Below, piece after piece: positions 35,463 through 45,729 of a stretch of 64,000 bases of DNA (the stretch's first letter is position 1; each line of letters begins with the position of its first letter). The position numbers and the translations under genes were made by a program. The notes under the pieces were generated by a model that saw nothing but the letters and a program-made list of their open reading frames with translations, did no database searches and was not told the origin of the DNA. Source of the stretch: Kwoniella bestiolae CBS 10118 (lineage: Eukaryota; Basidiomycota; Tremellomycetes; Tremellales; Cryptococcaceae); the NCBI RefSeq assembly GCF_000512585.2, contig NC_089247.1:1116001-1180000 (forward strand), given 5' to 3'.

Positions 35463-36823
35463 ATGCTCCTGCCTTCTTCATTCCCTCCTCAACCGCATAC
35501 GCAAACATCGAAACAGCTCTATCGTCGCTTCCTCCAACATCTACGATTATTACCAGACCCTCACATATGGTCCATACTCATCCCCCGGTTCAAGCAGCTG
35601 CTCAAGAAGTCATCAGTAGCACGACTCGACGAGAATGATTCACCATCAGTAATACCGCCAGCAGAGAGCTCGAGAGCTGCTTCTGAAAGAATCAGGCAAT
35701 GGAAGAGGGAAAAAGTACGGAAGAAGGCTGAAAGGGTATGTCGTATGACTACCCAATGGAGAGGATCAAGCTGAGTAACCTCTGTCATACAGGAGCTACA
35801 ACGACTCCGAGCAGCTGTAGCTTGTCATCCGCATGCGCTGACGCGACTGATCGAAGAGAGCTATGGACAAAGAGGGGTGTTGAGGCATGAATTACTGGGA
35901 GTAAGTGAATGGGCTTGCTTTCCGACTCCTCAATATTGAGCTATCCCAATCTGTTGTCCTACCTCGTCGACGCAATATCAGCCTGTCAACTACCTCCTGA
36001 AACAGCTCCAAGTATTGAATGTGACTGATATCATCTCTTTCATCAACAGACAATCTCTTCACCTTATTCTTCCAAACCCTCCCGCGACCCATTACCACCA
36101 CCTCTTCTACCGCTCAGACCTGCTCCACCCGCTCCATCAGAAGCTCAACCTCGAGCGCGGAAAACAATGCCACCATGTAGAGTCCGAGCCGATCTCAGAC
36201 GGTCGATGGAACGAGACTGGGCTCTGGTGAAGCCTCCTCTATCGATTCAACATTCACCGATTCATGGAGAGAAGGACATCATGGGACCAAGTGGCTGGGA
36301 AGGCAGAGGTGTGATAGCAAATCTTCGGGTGCTGTCCGGCTTCGATACCACTTTCTCGCTACACTCCAATCAGATGAGCAAGCTGGATCTTACAGCCCTT
36401 TCACCTCACATACGCCGGCTGTTCCCTATGAAATCACAACCTTCACTGCGCGAACCTCCATTATCTCCCCCACGACCAAAAGCGACGAGACAGAATCCAC
36501 ATATGTGGGGTCTGCCTCGCCGGCTCGATAAGAGGCTTCTGAGCAGGACTTATAGACGATTCTGGGATGGGTTGGTCTGGGTACGCCCAGAGGGGGGAAC
36601 GCAGCAGGATAAGTGGACGAAATGTTCATATGAGGAAACGATAGAACCGCATGAAGGGCCAATGTCCGTTGATATTCCCACCACAAGCTCAAGCAAAAAG
36701 GCGACCAAGAAGGGTCGCGGCGCCTCGAGGATAGAAGCTGATCGATGGAGTCAAGCGACAGATGATGATGTGAGGTGGATATCTCTTGATCTGGATGGGT
36801 ACAAGAGCGATGCTGTTCGGTGA
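35463..36823 (+). CDS. LYR-motif protein with long unknown C-terminal region
   Basis: The ATG at 35463 gives MLLPSSFPPQPHTQTSKQLY, in which QLYRRFLQHLRLLPD matches the LYR tripeptide-plus-arginines signature of mitochondrial Fe-S cluster and respiratory assembly factors. The second exon (ELQRLRAAVACHPHALTRLI) continues the helical part. A third exon from about 36051 (TISSPYSSKPSRDPLPPPLL) adds more than 250 residues, including WEGRGVIANLRVLSGFDTTF, KTMPPCRVRADLRRSMERDW and LSRTYRRFWDGLVWVRPEGG. Most LYR proteins are about 80-130 residues, so this one is much longer. The intron before the third exon is long (about 150 bp) and might hide a small exon. TGA at 36821-36823. Function beyond the LYR hint is unknown. 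Confidence 0.7.
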
Positions 36824-36957
36824 TAAGAAATAACAGTAGACCAGCCTGTACACAGTATACTTCAATATCATGCATTCGCCTTCTTGACTATTTCCTTTTC
36901 ACTTGATTTCTCCGTTGACCAGATCATTACCTAAGCTAAAAATTGCGTGGTTAGACC

Positions 36958-37995
36958 TTATAAAGCCTCCTTGAGTCGCTTCTCAGCTTCTTCGAAGTTG
37001 ATAACGTCCCAGATGGCGTTGAGGTACTGGATTGAGGGTGTAAGTTAGCTTTGATTGAAGGAAAGTGCTATACTCACGTCAGGCTTGACGTTCTTGTATT
37101 GGAGGTAGAAGCTGTATAAAACATCGCGTCAGCAATGACCTGTGTTATGTACGAGAGGAACACTTACGCATGCTCCCAGATGTCAATACCGATGATGGGA
37201 ACGTGAGCTAGACAGAGAGAGTCAGTCCATTCAGGTTTACATTCGGAGTCCACGCAAATCACTGACACAAGAGGGGGTCTTGGTTGGCAGTAGTGACAAC
37301 CTCCAACTTCTTGGTACCCTTGTTGAAACCCAACCATCCCCATCCGGATCCTTGGACGGCAGCGGTCTTGGCGTTGACCTCCTTCTTCAGGTTCTCGAAT
37401 CCTCCAAAGTCAGCTTGGACTTGGTCGTAGAGAGCACCAGAGGATGGGAATTTGGCTTGAGAAGAACCGGTAGGAGCGAGGTTCTTCCAGAAGAGCTAGA
37501 GGGGTTTTGAGTAAGCATCATGTACATTTCTGGTATCCTCATGACCCACAGAGTGGTTGATGTGTCCACCACCGTTGAACTTCAAAGCAGGTTGCAATGC
37601 GATAGCACCTTTGACGTCGTTGCTGGCTTGGAGCTTTTGGAGAGACTCTTCAGCGGCGTTGAGACCGTTGACGTAGGTTTGGTGGTGCTTGGTGTGGTGG
37701 AGAGTCATGATCTCGGAAGAGATTGATGGCTCGAGAGCCTAGACGAGTAGATGGGGGAATTAGTAAGTGGTTGGTACGATTGGTGTGGAAGGTGGTGGTA
37801 GAGGAATGTCATGGAATCTTGGGGTGAAGGGTCGAGTGATCTCGTTACGAAGGAAGACGTAGGGACCCCACTCACATCGTAAGCGTAAGGAAGCTCTGGC
37901 AAGGTATGTTTCCCTCTTGATGACATGACGGCGAAGGCTCTGGCTTTGATAGGAGCAGAAGCTACTCGAGGTGCGATTCTAGCGATGGCTACCAT
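36958..37995 (-). CDS. SOD2: Manganese superoxide dismutase, mitochondrial
   Basis: Converts superoxide to hydrogen peroxide and oxygen in the mitochondrial matrix. Start at 37995 gives an import-type leader (MVAIARIAPRVASAPIKARA) before HTLPELPYAYD. Conserved blocks are MTLHHTKHHQTYVNGLNAAE with a metal-ligand histidine, LQPALKFNGGGHINHSLFWK, GSGWGWLGFNKGTKKLEVVT, TANQDPLL, and PIIGIDIWEHAFYLQYKNVK with the Asp/His ligands. It ends EEAEKRLKEAL at TAA 36958-36960. Six or more exons with 50-110 bp introns. Gly/Gln positions fit a Mn rather than Fe enzyme, and the length is normal. Confidence 0.95.
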
Positions 37996-38459
37996 TTTGA
38001 AAGGGGATATGAAGATGAGTTTGATAGAAGATGTGCAACGTGGAGGGATGTGCGTCAAGCGATGGGTGATGATTGTGGGTGATTGAGTGATTATTCGATA
38101 TGAGTGATTATTGATTATTGATTATTGATTATTGAATGAGGACTGAGAGGTTAAAAAGAGAGAGAGACAGACAGAAGGACAAGAGAGAGGCATTTATACG
38201 AGTGATATGATGATAAACGAGCCAATTTACGACTAACTAATCTTACTGTTTGCGTCATCGACTCACATTCCCACGGTTGTAGCCGCCCAACCAATCAACC
38301 CGATTGTCACCGAACACTACTATATACCAATGGTGCATACACTTGCATAATCTTACTCGTCTGCCCAAGCTCCGCTCTTTTTTCCTTATCTTTCTTATCG
38401 TAGTTATGCATGGTATCTCATGTATGCTTATGGTTCATTCAATCCAAGTGGTACAAATC
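37996..38459. promoter_or_regulatory. SOD2 upstream region with heptamer repeat
   Basis: 464 bp between the SOD2 start and the choline kinase stop (both minus). It contains four tandem TGATTAT heptamers at 38105-38132 followed by a purine-rich AGAGAGAGACAGACAG stretch at about 38157-38185, and CCAAT-like CCAACCAATCAACC near 38287-38300. These sit where the SOD2 promoter is expected. Binding factors are not known from the sequence. Confidence 0.5.
38105..38132. repeat. Tandem heptamer (TGATTAT)x4
   Basis: Four perfect 7-bp copies directly upstream of SOD2. An AT-rich array of this kind may be a simple microsatellite or a cluster of factor sites. Confidence 0.85.
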
Positions 38460-40329
38460 TCAAAGAGGCACTCCCACTTCCTTGGCTTCCTTTCGGAACA
38501 TCTCCAGTCTTTCGATAGCGTAAGCCTGCGAGTAGACATGTTAGCGTAATTCGACAAGTTTAAAGTCAAGATACCCACGAGGTAATCAAACTCGGGGACA
38601 TAACCTGGCTTCTGCTCGGCGATAGCTTCCACCTGCTCTTGTGCTTGAATGATACCCCACAATGACCAGAAGATACTAGGAGCGGGACTCCAGATCCTCA
38701 CTTCCCTCTCTAGCGCATCCACCTTTTCATCCAAGACATCCTTTCGACGATGAACGACTTCCTCTCTCCCATCCATTTCTACTGATAGGTACGCTCGGTA
38801 GAAATCTTGACGTTGCTCGAGCGTAGGGTAAGGGAAGTGTGGCTGAAGAGAGTGTGAATGCGTTGGATGATGATAGTTGGCTCGCCATTCATGAAAGTGA
38901 TTTGCAAGGTCGAACCCTCGAGCGTTGGGTGCGGCATATTCAAAGTCAATCACGATGTACTAGGGGGAGATTAGCATATATGATGTTCAGAGAGTATGAG
39001 CCACACTCACACGATGATGCTCTGGCACGTTGGGTGGTAGCTCAAGATCTAACAATAGCAGATTGCCGTACTGAGTATCGTTATCTGCGGCAATGAGAGA
39101 TAAGCTGTAGCTACAATGGCTGCGTCGACCAACTCACGAGCAAAGACAGAACCTTTCCCCTTTCCTGGCTCACTCTCGACCCATTTCCTGTACTTTTCAA
39201 CCTCTTGTCGAATTCGGTGTAGTCCATAAGTCTCCACCCAAGTTTCCCACTTACCGCCCGAAGCGGAAAGGATCTCAAGCACTTCTTCAGCAGCCGCGGA
39301 CCATTCGTTAAGGCATTTCCACACCATCGGTTCGGTGTTTCTACCGCTCTCATATCCTAACAATTTGAGATCCACCGAGTGTAGCTCCCTCATTCTCCTT
39401 GCTACTCCGCGGTATATGTGAGGTTCTCTCAGTTCTTTCGCGGTCAAAGCTCTAGATGGGAAAAACTGCTCTACCCTTCCGTTGCCAAATGTCCCGTATA
39501 TCTTGGGTCCGATGTGATATTCGGTGTTTAATACATATAGTATCCGCAGCTCTTCTTCTCGCGAAATCAGAGCGTCCGAGCTGACCCCATAGACACGGAA
39601 CAAGAGCGTCGGAGGGTACTGGTCCGGAGTGAGCGGAGGAGGATGAGAAGGGTCAGATGCGGGCATGGTAGGAGTGAGAAGGGGAGATTCCGATGGTGAG
39701 GTCGGGTTGGGAGCGGGGTTGAAGGAGACGAAGAATACTGCGTTGGTGAGCGCGCCTGAGACTTTTTGTAAGTGGATGGAAGATGGTGTGAGAAGGGTGG
39801 ACGACCATAGTGGGACTCGCTGTCGTAGGATTTTAGCTTTGACTCATGTTGATATCGGATAGCACTCACCAGTCGACGAAGTATCCCGAGCACCTTCTGC
39901 TTGAAAATGGGGTGCCGCCATTCGCTGCAATGATCTGTCAGTCATAGTTGCTCCGTCTACCTATGAACAAAGAATCACTCACGAGGCATCCACACTTAAA
40001 GCGACATGCCTGACTCCGCTAAGGATGTTATGCTGCGACTCCGGATCTGCTTCGGGGGCATATCTATCCTTCTCATCGAGAAGAGGTTCTTCTAGAGAGA
40101 ATTCGGAAAGTTTGGAGAAGCTGCTGGTAGAAGTTTTCCGCAGTCGAGGTGCGCTGGGACCGGCACTTCCATGGGAGAAGTAGGAATCTGTAGAGCCGGT
40201 GTGCAAAGCTGAGGATGAGGTTGATTGAGCAGACACAGGGGTAGGGGAGAGCTGATCCGGAGAGTCAAAGTTGGCGTGAGGAGTTAGAACCATTGCTGAT
40301 TTGGGTGTGTCGACTGAGGGCAGAGCCAT
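38460..40329 (-). CDS. CKI1: Choline (or ethanolamine) kinase
   Basis: First step of the CDP-choline pathway to phosphatidylcholine. The start at 40329 (MALPSVDTPKSAMVLTPHAN) begins a long Ser-rich regulatory head, then exons RMAAPHFQAEGARDTSST and GALTNAVFFVSFNPAPNPTS. The kinase core includes LLFRVYGVSSDALISREEEL, YHIGPKIYGTFGNGRVEQFF and RGVARRMRELHSVDL. An exon junction creates the catalytic-loop motif HNDTQYGNLL, followed by HHRIVIDFEYAAPNARGFDL, which supplies the metal-binding aspartate. The end is AYAIERLEMFRKEAKEVGVP then TGA 38460-38462. The HND motif is generated exactly at a splice junction, confirming the model. Substrate preference, choline or ethanolamine, cannot be told here. 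Confidence 0.92.
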
Positions 40330-40820
40330 GGACGTTGATTGAAGATATGCCGAGGATTGGGGGGAGACTGCTTTGGGATGAGGGGGAGATAAGGGTTGTA
40401 TCGATTCTCTGGGGTTGTACTTTCAGTTCATTGTGCAAGCGGCTGAGCCGGGACGTATGACGTAGGATATGGGATGTCGAGGGGCAGTATAGAAAGGATT
40501 ACAAGTAGTTTGACGATGGACAAAGGTGCGAGGGTCAGTGAGGAAGAGCAAGAGGAAGAGCAAGAGCAAGAGGAGAAAAGAGAGAGAGAGGTTTACAATG
40601 TAACCTTTAAAGAAAAACAAAAGGAAGCTAAAGGACACGCGACCTACAAGTAGTGACCGGGTATTACGTAAATCTGCTTGACTCGCATGATGGTCTATAT
40701 CTATCACCGATAAGGTAGATAAGGGACGGACGAGTCACCCTGAGAGTACTTGAGAAATATCAACCATTCCCCCTCTCATACTTTGCATAGAACGACTGGT
40801 TTTATATTGTCCCACACAGC
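40330..40820. promoter_or_regulatory. Divergent promoter, choline kinase / nicotinamide riboside kinase, with CT-rich tract
   Basis: 491 bp between two divergent starts. A purine-only tract at about 40541-40592 (GAGGAAGAGCAAGAG repeats, then GAGAGAGAGAG) reads as a CT-rich stretch on the choline kinase strand, a common leader/promoter element in these fungi. Nothing else was recognised. Confidence 0.5.
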
Positions 40821-41799
40821 ATGTCCACTCAGCTCACAAAGCGACTCGTGGTGATTGGTATAGGGTGAGCTGGCGCATGATAACAGGTCGGTGATTACGC
40901 TGACGAATAGCACAGCGGAGCAAGCTGCTCAGGCAAGACGCTTCTCGCGAAACACATCAGAAGGACTTTGCCAGAAGGCAGCCAGATAATCCATCAAGAT
41001 GACTTTTGTCCAGTGAGTTATCGCCTCAAGTGACCTGGCTGATTGGTTGCTCAGCCTGAGGACAAAGTACCCTATTCCGCTCAACACCCCGATCTGCAAG
41101 ACTGGGACGATCCCGAGACGTGCATAATGTGGCCCGAGTTCCGCTCGATACTCGGTCAAGTACGTAAATCAGGTCAACACGGTGCTCATGCATCTCATGA
41201 TCATCTCAACAAGCAAGTGGAAGTGGCAATACAGGAAGGGGTATTTGCGAAGTGGAAGGAGAGGTTGCGGCAGTACATCGAAGAGCAGAGGAGTAAAGGG
41301 GTAGAATTAGTTTGGTTCGTTGTGGATGGATTCGTGCTGTATTGGGACAAGGTGGGTACTGGATTGAGCGAGCATAGCTGATGAGAACAGGAAATCGTGG
41401 ACAATCTCGATGTAAGGATTTTTCTCAGAGTACCATACGAAGTATTAAAGGCGAGGCGAGAGGAGAGACAGGTTTATGTGCTGCAACGTGAGTGCCTGTT
41501 ATATCACTATATATGACTGACGGTTAGATCCTGATGATGCTGCAGACGGTGGAGTCTGGGTGGACCCTCCAGGATACTTTGACAACATCGTATGGCCAGG
41601 GTATGTCAAAGCTCATACGCCGGTATTTGAGGAGGTGGAGAGGGGTGCTTTGAAGAAGGAGTGGGGATCAGAAGGAAGGAATTTGCTGGTGGTAGAACCG
41701 GGAGAAGGAGAAGAGGGAATGACGATGGCATTTGACCAAGCATGTGAGGCGATACTGCAGCAGTGTGAACAAGGCGCAGGGACAGTCATTTCTGCATAA
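40821..41799 (+). CDS. NRK1: Nicotinamide riboside kinase
   Basis: Phosphorylates nicotinamide riboside to NMN in NAD salvage. Start ATG 40821 (MSTQLTKRLVVIGI). The Walker A loop GGASCSGKT is formed across the first intron, then LLAKHIRRTLPEGSQIIHQD with the DDF motif, DWDDPETCIMWPEFRSILGQ, VWFVVDGFVLYWDKEIVDNL, FLRVPYEVLKARREERQVYV (lid/arginines) and WVDPPGYFDNIVWPGYVKAH. About 240 residues in five exons, stopping at TAA 41797-41799. Motif order fits Nrk1 better than uridine kinase. Convergent with the RCC1-like gene, 108 bp away. Confidence 0.9.
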
Positions 41800-41907
41800 C
41801 AAGTATGGTAGACCATCTGGCTGTATGTATCTGTAGAATATCCGTCGCAGTGTAGCCAAGGATGGGGAGTGGAACAAAGTCTGATGATTGCTCGAGATTT
41901 GGGATAC

Positions 41908-42883
41908 CTAGCTGTCCGAATTGATCTGGGATTTAGCAGAGCTCTGAAGACATTCAGACTCACTCGAACCTCGGACATGTACGTGCTTGTCCGTCACAAC
42001 GATCTCAAAGTTCGCCCCTATTCCCATCAAACGTACTTCTTCATCGTCAAATGAGATCGTCTCGATATCGCCTTTAGGGGGTAGGACATATGCAGTGCCG
42101 AGTTCAGTAACCACCCCAATCCGGTTGGCTGAGCCCACTACCACGGATAAATCACCTGAAGCTTCAAGCTCATCGATATATTTTAGCTGGACCGGATCTT
42201 TCGTTTTGACTAATTTCGGAGGAAGGGATTTGACATCAATTATCTCGTACAGAAGCTGTGTTTGTCCATTGACCAGGACGACGGCTCGAGACTCAGTAGA
42301 ATAGAGCTTTAAGGGTCTTGGTGGAAGTCCTCGAATAGGACCGAAGGACGCGTCGTTCCGCATCAACGCATGGAGTGATTCAAACCGATATAACTGACTA
42401 TCTACGAGCACATATTCGAATCAGCGGGTGTCTTGCGTACCTTGACTAACCTTTGCATGCATAGACTATACCCAGTCCGGTCATGACCACCTCGTCCCAG
42501 GTAGTCCTGGATACCTCTTGCTCGATGGTTTTGACTTGGCCATTCTCGAGGAGGAATGCTAGTGGGCGTTCGAAGCCGATTACTCGGGAAGAGTAATCGA
42601 TGGTTGTGGGAAGGTTGTCAACGACCAAAGGATCACTTCCCCATATCTTCAGCGGGTCTGCAGGTCCAATCAGCGTATGATCTATCTCATTCACGAGACG
42701 TGAATCACTCTTGCCGATGGTACAGGTCCAGCTTGACCAGCAGATATCCTCACAGTTATACTTTGCGGTAAGATCAGTCGGTTCTCGGATGATGGAGCAG
42801 CAAGTCGGGTCGAGATTACTGCAAGTGTTGTTACCAAATGCCACGAAGCTTCGACTGGGACTTGGTGTTGCAGAGGTCGTCAT
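41908..42883 (-). CDS. RCC1-repeat protein, Ats1-like
   Basis: Two exons joined by a 62-bp intron (split codon at YACKD). The N-terminus SRSFVAFGNNTCSNLDPTCC and later LAFLLENGQVKTIEQEV, LYEIIDVKSLPPKLVKTKD and IGVVTELGTAYVLPPKGD show the Gly-rich blade pattern of RCC1-type beta-propellers, and MGIGANFEIVVTDKHVHVRG is a typical last blade. Length is about 305 residues. Ats1 of yeast acts with Kti11 in diphthamide and wobble-uridine modification; whether this is the orthologue is inference. I use the ATG at 42883 because the frame above it has no ATG. TAG 41908-41910. Divergent from the WD40 gene with only 229 bp between starts. Confidence 0.7.
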
Positions 42884-43112
42884 CGAGCCTCGCGTTGTCA
42901 AAGTCGACTGAACAGTGGAGTTCACTTGAATGGGGAGAAGAAGAATCCAAGCAGTGAGCAGAAGTTAGAAGCCAATCTAATCGCGAATCACCTCCACCAC
43001 ACCGGTTCACCCTGTCGATGTTGCTGAAATAGCATGTCTCGTTGCTAGCTATTTGTCTTCTTCAGTCATATAGTCGTTACTTCAGAGTGCACTTCCGAGA
43101 TCATCTCCAGCC

Positions 43113-44741
43113 ATGACCAACCCCTCGTCCCATTTACAAACGCTGATAGCGCACTACCTTGCACAAAATTACCCAAGCGTTTTACCGTCATTCCTTTCAG
43201 CGTCCCACACAGCTCCACCGGACCTCGCTCAACCTCCCGAACCGGATCTTAGAACATTAGTAGAAGACTACATATCCGAGCAGCTGGTGAAGGACCTAGG
43301 AGATGTGGATATTGATGAGGATATGGAACCAGCCATGGACGGGAGCTGGAGAGGGTGGACGACCAAGGATATCGTCAAGTCATCTTTGCCACCTGAAGTG
43401 ACGCTACAAGGGGTTAGGAGAAGTATAGAAGGTATCTCAGCGATGAATTTGCTTACTGTGGGAGAAGGGAAGATACCTCGGAGGGTCTTTGATACGTCGA
43501 CCGCATCGTGAGTGGTCTGCTGGGCTGAGGGGCTGAGGGGAATGCGCTTACGACTCGTGCAGGTATCGAGCATCGTACACATCGAGTATCATCACGACTT
43601 CGGTGGACAAGACTGTCAGATTCACTGACTACAAGACGGGGGAGGTGCGTAATGATCTTGAACTTTACAGTGGAGTCATTTGCTCAATCCAATCCGTGTG
43701 TAGGTCGATGGAATTATTGAACCGCACAAAGCAGCTGTGCTATCGTTCGCATTGCATCCTCAGAATCCTAGATATCTCCTGACCGGGTCGATGGACGGAA
43801 CGTAGGTTCAGTCTGCACCTTTTTATGTCACGTTGCTGACACCTATCACAGGACCGTTCTCACCGACCTGATCACGTCTCAACCCTTACAGACCTTCAAG
43901 TCAACCAAATTTGTCGTCAGAGTCGCGTTTTCGCCCGATGGGCGCTTCATGGCTACCTCGTCGTATGACCACAACATCGTCATTTACGAGGCCAACGGAT
44001 CGGCTGTTCCACCGCCTTTGGACGAGGATGACATGCCGCTAGACGATAAAGACGATCTTCTGCTTGCTGCTGAGCCTAATTTACGATACTCTGAAGTTCA
44101 CAGAGTCAAAGTCGACTCGAACCCGGAGGCTATCCTTTTCCATCCCGAATCCACCTGGCTCATGTACACGTTGCGGTCGTCGCATCTGCTCTATTACGTT
44201 CGCCTACCTTCATTAGATCATCATAGATTGTGGGAGGCAAAGACGAAAAGCTTCAACCCGCACCCAATGGACAACCACGTTTCGTTCTCAATTTTGAACA
44301 TGGCTCTACACCCTTCCAACAAGATCATCGCTTGTCAGACGGGCGATCATAGAGGGAATACTGGGGAAAGGATCTTGCTATATGGGGTCGAGCCAGAGGA
44401 TACCGAACGATTGGCTGTGTTATGGACCGGCAGCGAAGGGGACGACTTTGTGCTACCCAGGATGAGCTGGTTACCGGATGGGTCTGGATTAATGTGAGTC
44501 AAACGTCATCTCATAGACACTGAAGCCGACCGACCTCGCAGAACCACCACACCCAACGGTTACCTTAACCTCATATCGCTCAGCGGTGAAAACCGTTCTA
44601 GCGTCAAGATTCACGGCGCTGTCAATCTCGGTCAAGCCTCAAGCGAGGTGGTGAGAGATTGCACGGTCGTGTCGACGGAAGATGGGGATTGGGAAGCTGT
44701 AAGCGTGGGATACGACAGACAGGTCAGGATATCGCGGTGAC
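43113..44741 (+). CDS. WD40-repeat protein with LisH-like N-terminus
   Basis: The ATG at 43113 gives SSHLQTLIAHYLAQNYPSVL, a LisH-like dimerisation helix, followed by an acidic middle. WD40 blades follow: SIITTSVDKTVRFTDYKTGE, HKAAVLSFALHPQNPRYLLT then GSMDGT, FVVRVAFSPDGRFMATSSYD then HNIVIYE, LPRMSWLPDGSGLMTTTPNG and AVSVGYDRQVRISR at the end. Five or six exons, TGA 44739-44741. A beta-propeller scaffold is clear but the specific family was not recognised. The pairing of two propeller proteins across one short promoter is notable. Confidence 0.75.
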
Positions 44742-45729
44742 GATGTAGCGTCAACATGTAGTTGATCTCCACGTAGTGTTACAGTGATCGTGCGCTCTCG
44801 CAGACTCATTGCGCCTTTTGCGTAACTGCTGCAATGTTTGAGCTCAGTCATTTGGTTTAATGCACAGGTCTTGGTTCTCTGTCAGTGAGGATCGCAGGTG
44901 CCATCGTTCTTCAACAGTGGGAATGATCGGACCAAGCATGGTTCCTTGTAAGTGGTGTTGGTGAGGTTTCAGCAGTGCCGTTTCACGGCGTGTCATGACG
45001 AGTAGTGGCTGCGTGGAGCAGTCCAAATGAAAATGTGTTGAGAATGGATACTGGAGGAAGACAGTAGAACAACGAGAAGAGTAAAAGGTCAAGAATCCCA
45101 GGTGACGAACTAAACTCAAAAAATACCAAGAAAAATCATGTAACGACTCTCGTATAAGACCTTACCGTACATAGCGAGTAGACGAATACCGATGCAAACA
45201 AAGCTTGAACCGTTCTCATATACCCATTGCTGCTTCTTGGTTTTTCTGATTAACCGTTTCAACTCCACTTGACATCACCTGGGCCATCGCCTATCCAAGC
45301 CCACAATGAAAATAAAAACCCACACATACGAGAACCTTTGCATTATGCAACGCATCCATATGAATGTACATAGACTTGTGGGACCGATTTAGAAGTGAGG
45401 ATTTCACAGATTGCACTGTAACCGATAAATGGATATGGTGTCAGCCGTGTTACACCACACGCTTTACGACCCAAGCCATAAGCGAGCATAAGTGCTATAA
45501 TTTGGCTTCCATCCCATGCATACCATGAATAAGCAATTCTAGTACAACGCGAACACAGATGAAACGGTCTGTGGTACACCAAACACGAACAGCATGCGAT
45601 TCCCATCCTATCGCGAGAACGATGCATTTGCACAGTACGACTCCGTTTATGATGTGTCGAAAACGCAACGCAAGATCTCCGTTATAACGCGAACCCACAA
45701 ATCAATCGTCACTGCGTGACCACACCCCA
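44742..45729. other. Convergent intergenic region without recognised gene
   Basis: 988 bp between two convergent genes. Short frames occur on the minus strand at 44844-45119 and 45343-45698, but neither has protein-like composition, a fitting start or splice partners. Likely 3' UTRs plus unknown sequence. Confidence 0.4.

Noticed and set aside
40541..40592. Leucine-rich coding repeat on the minus strand
   Set aside because: It is a GA-repeat promoter tract; the apparent poly-leucine frame has no gene context.
45343..45698. Cys-rich minus-strand frames as a secreted peptide gene
   Set aside because: No signal peptide in a proper start context and no splice support.
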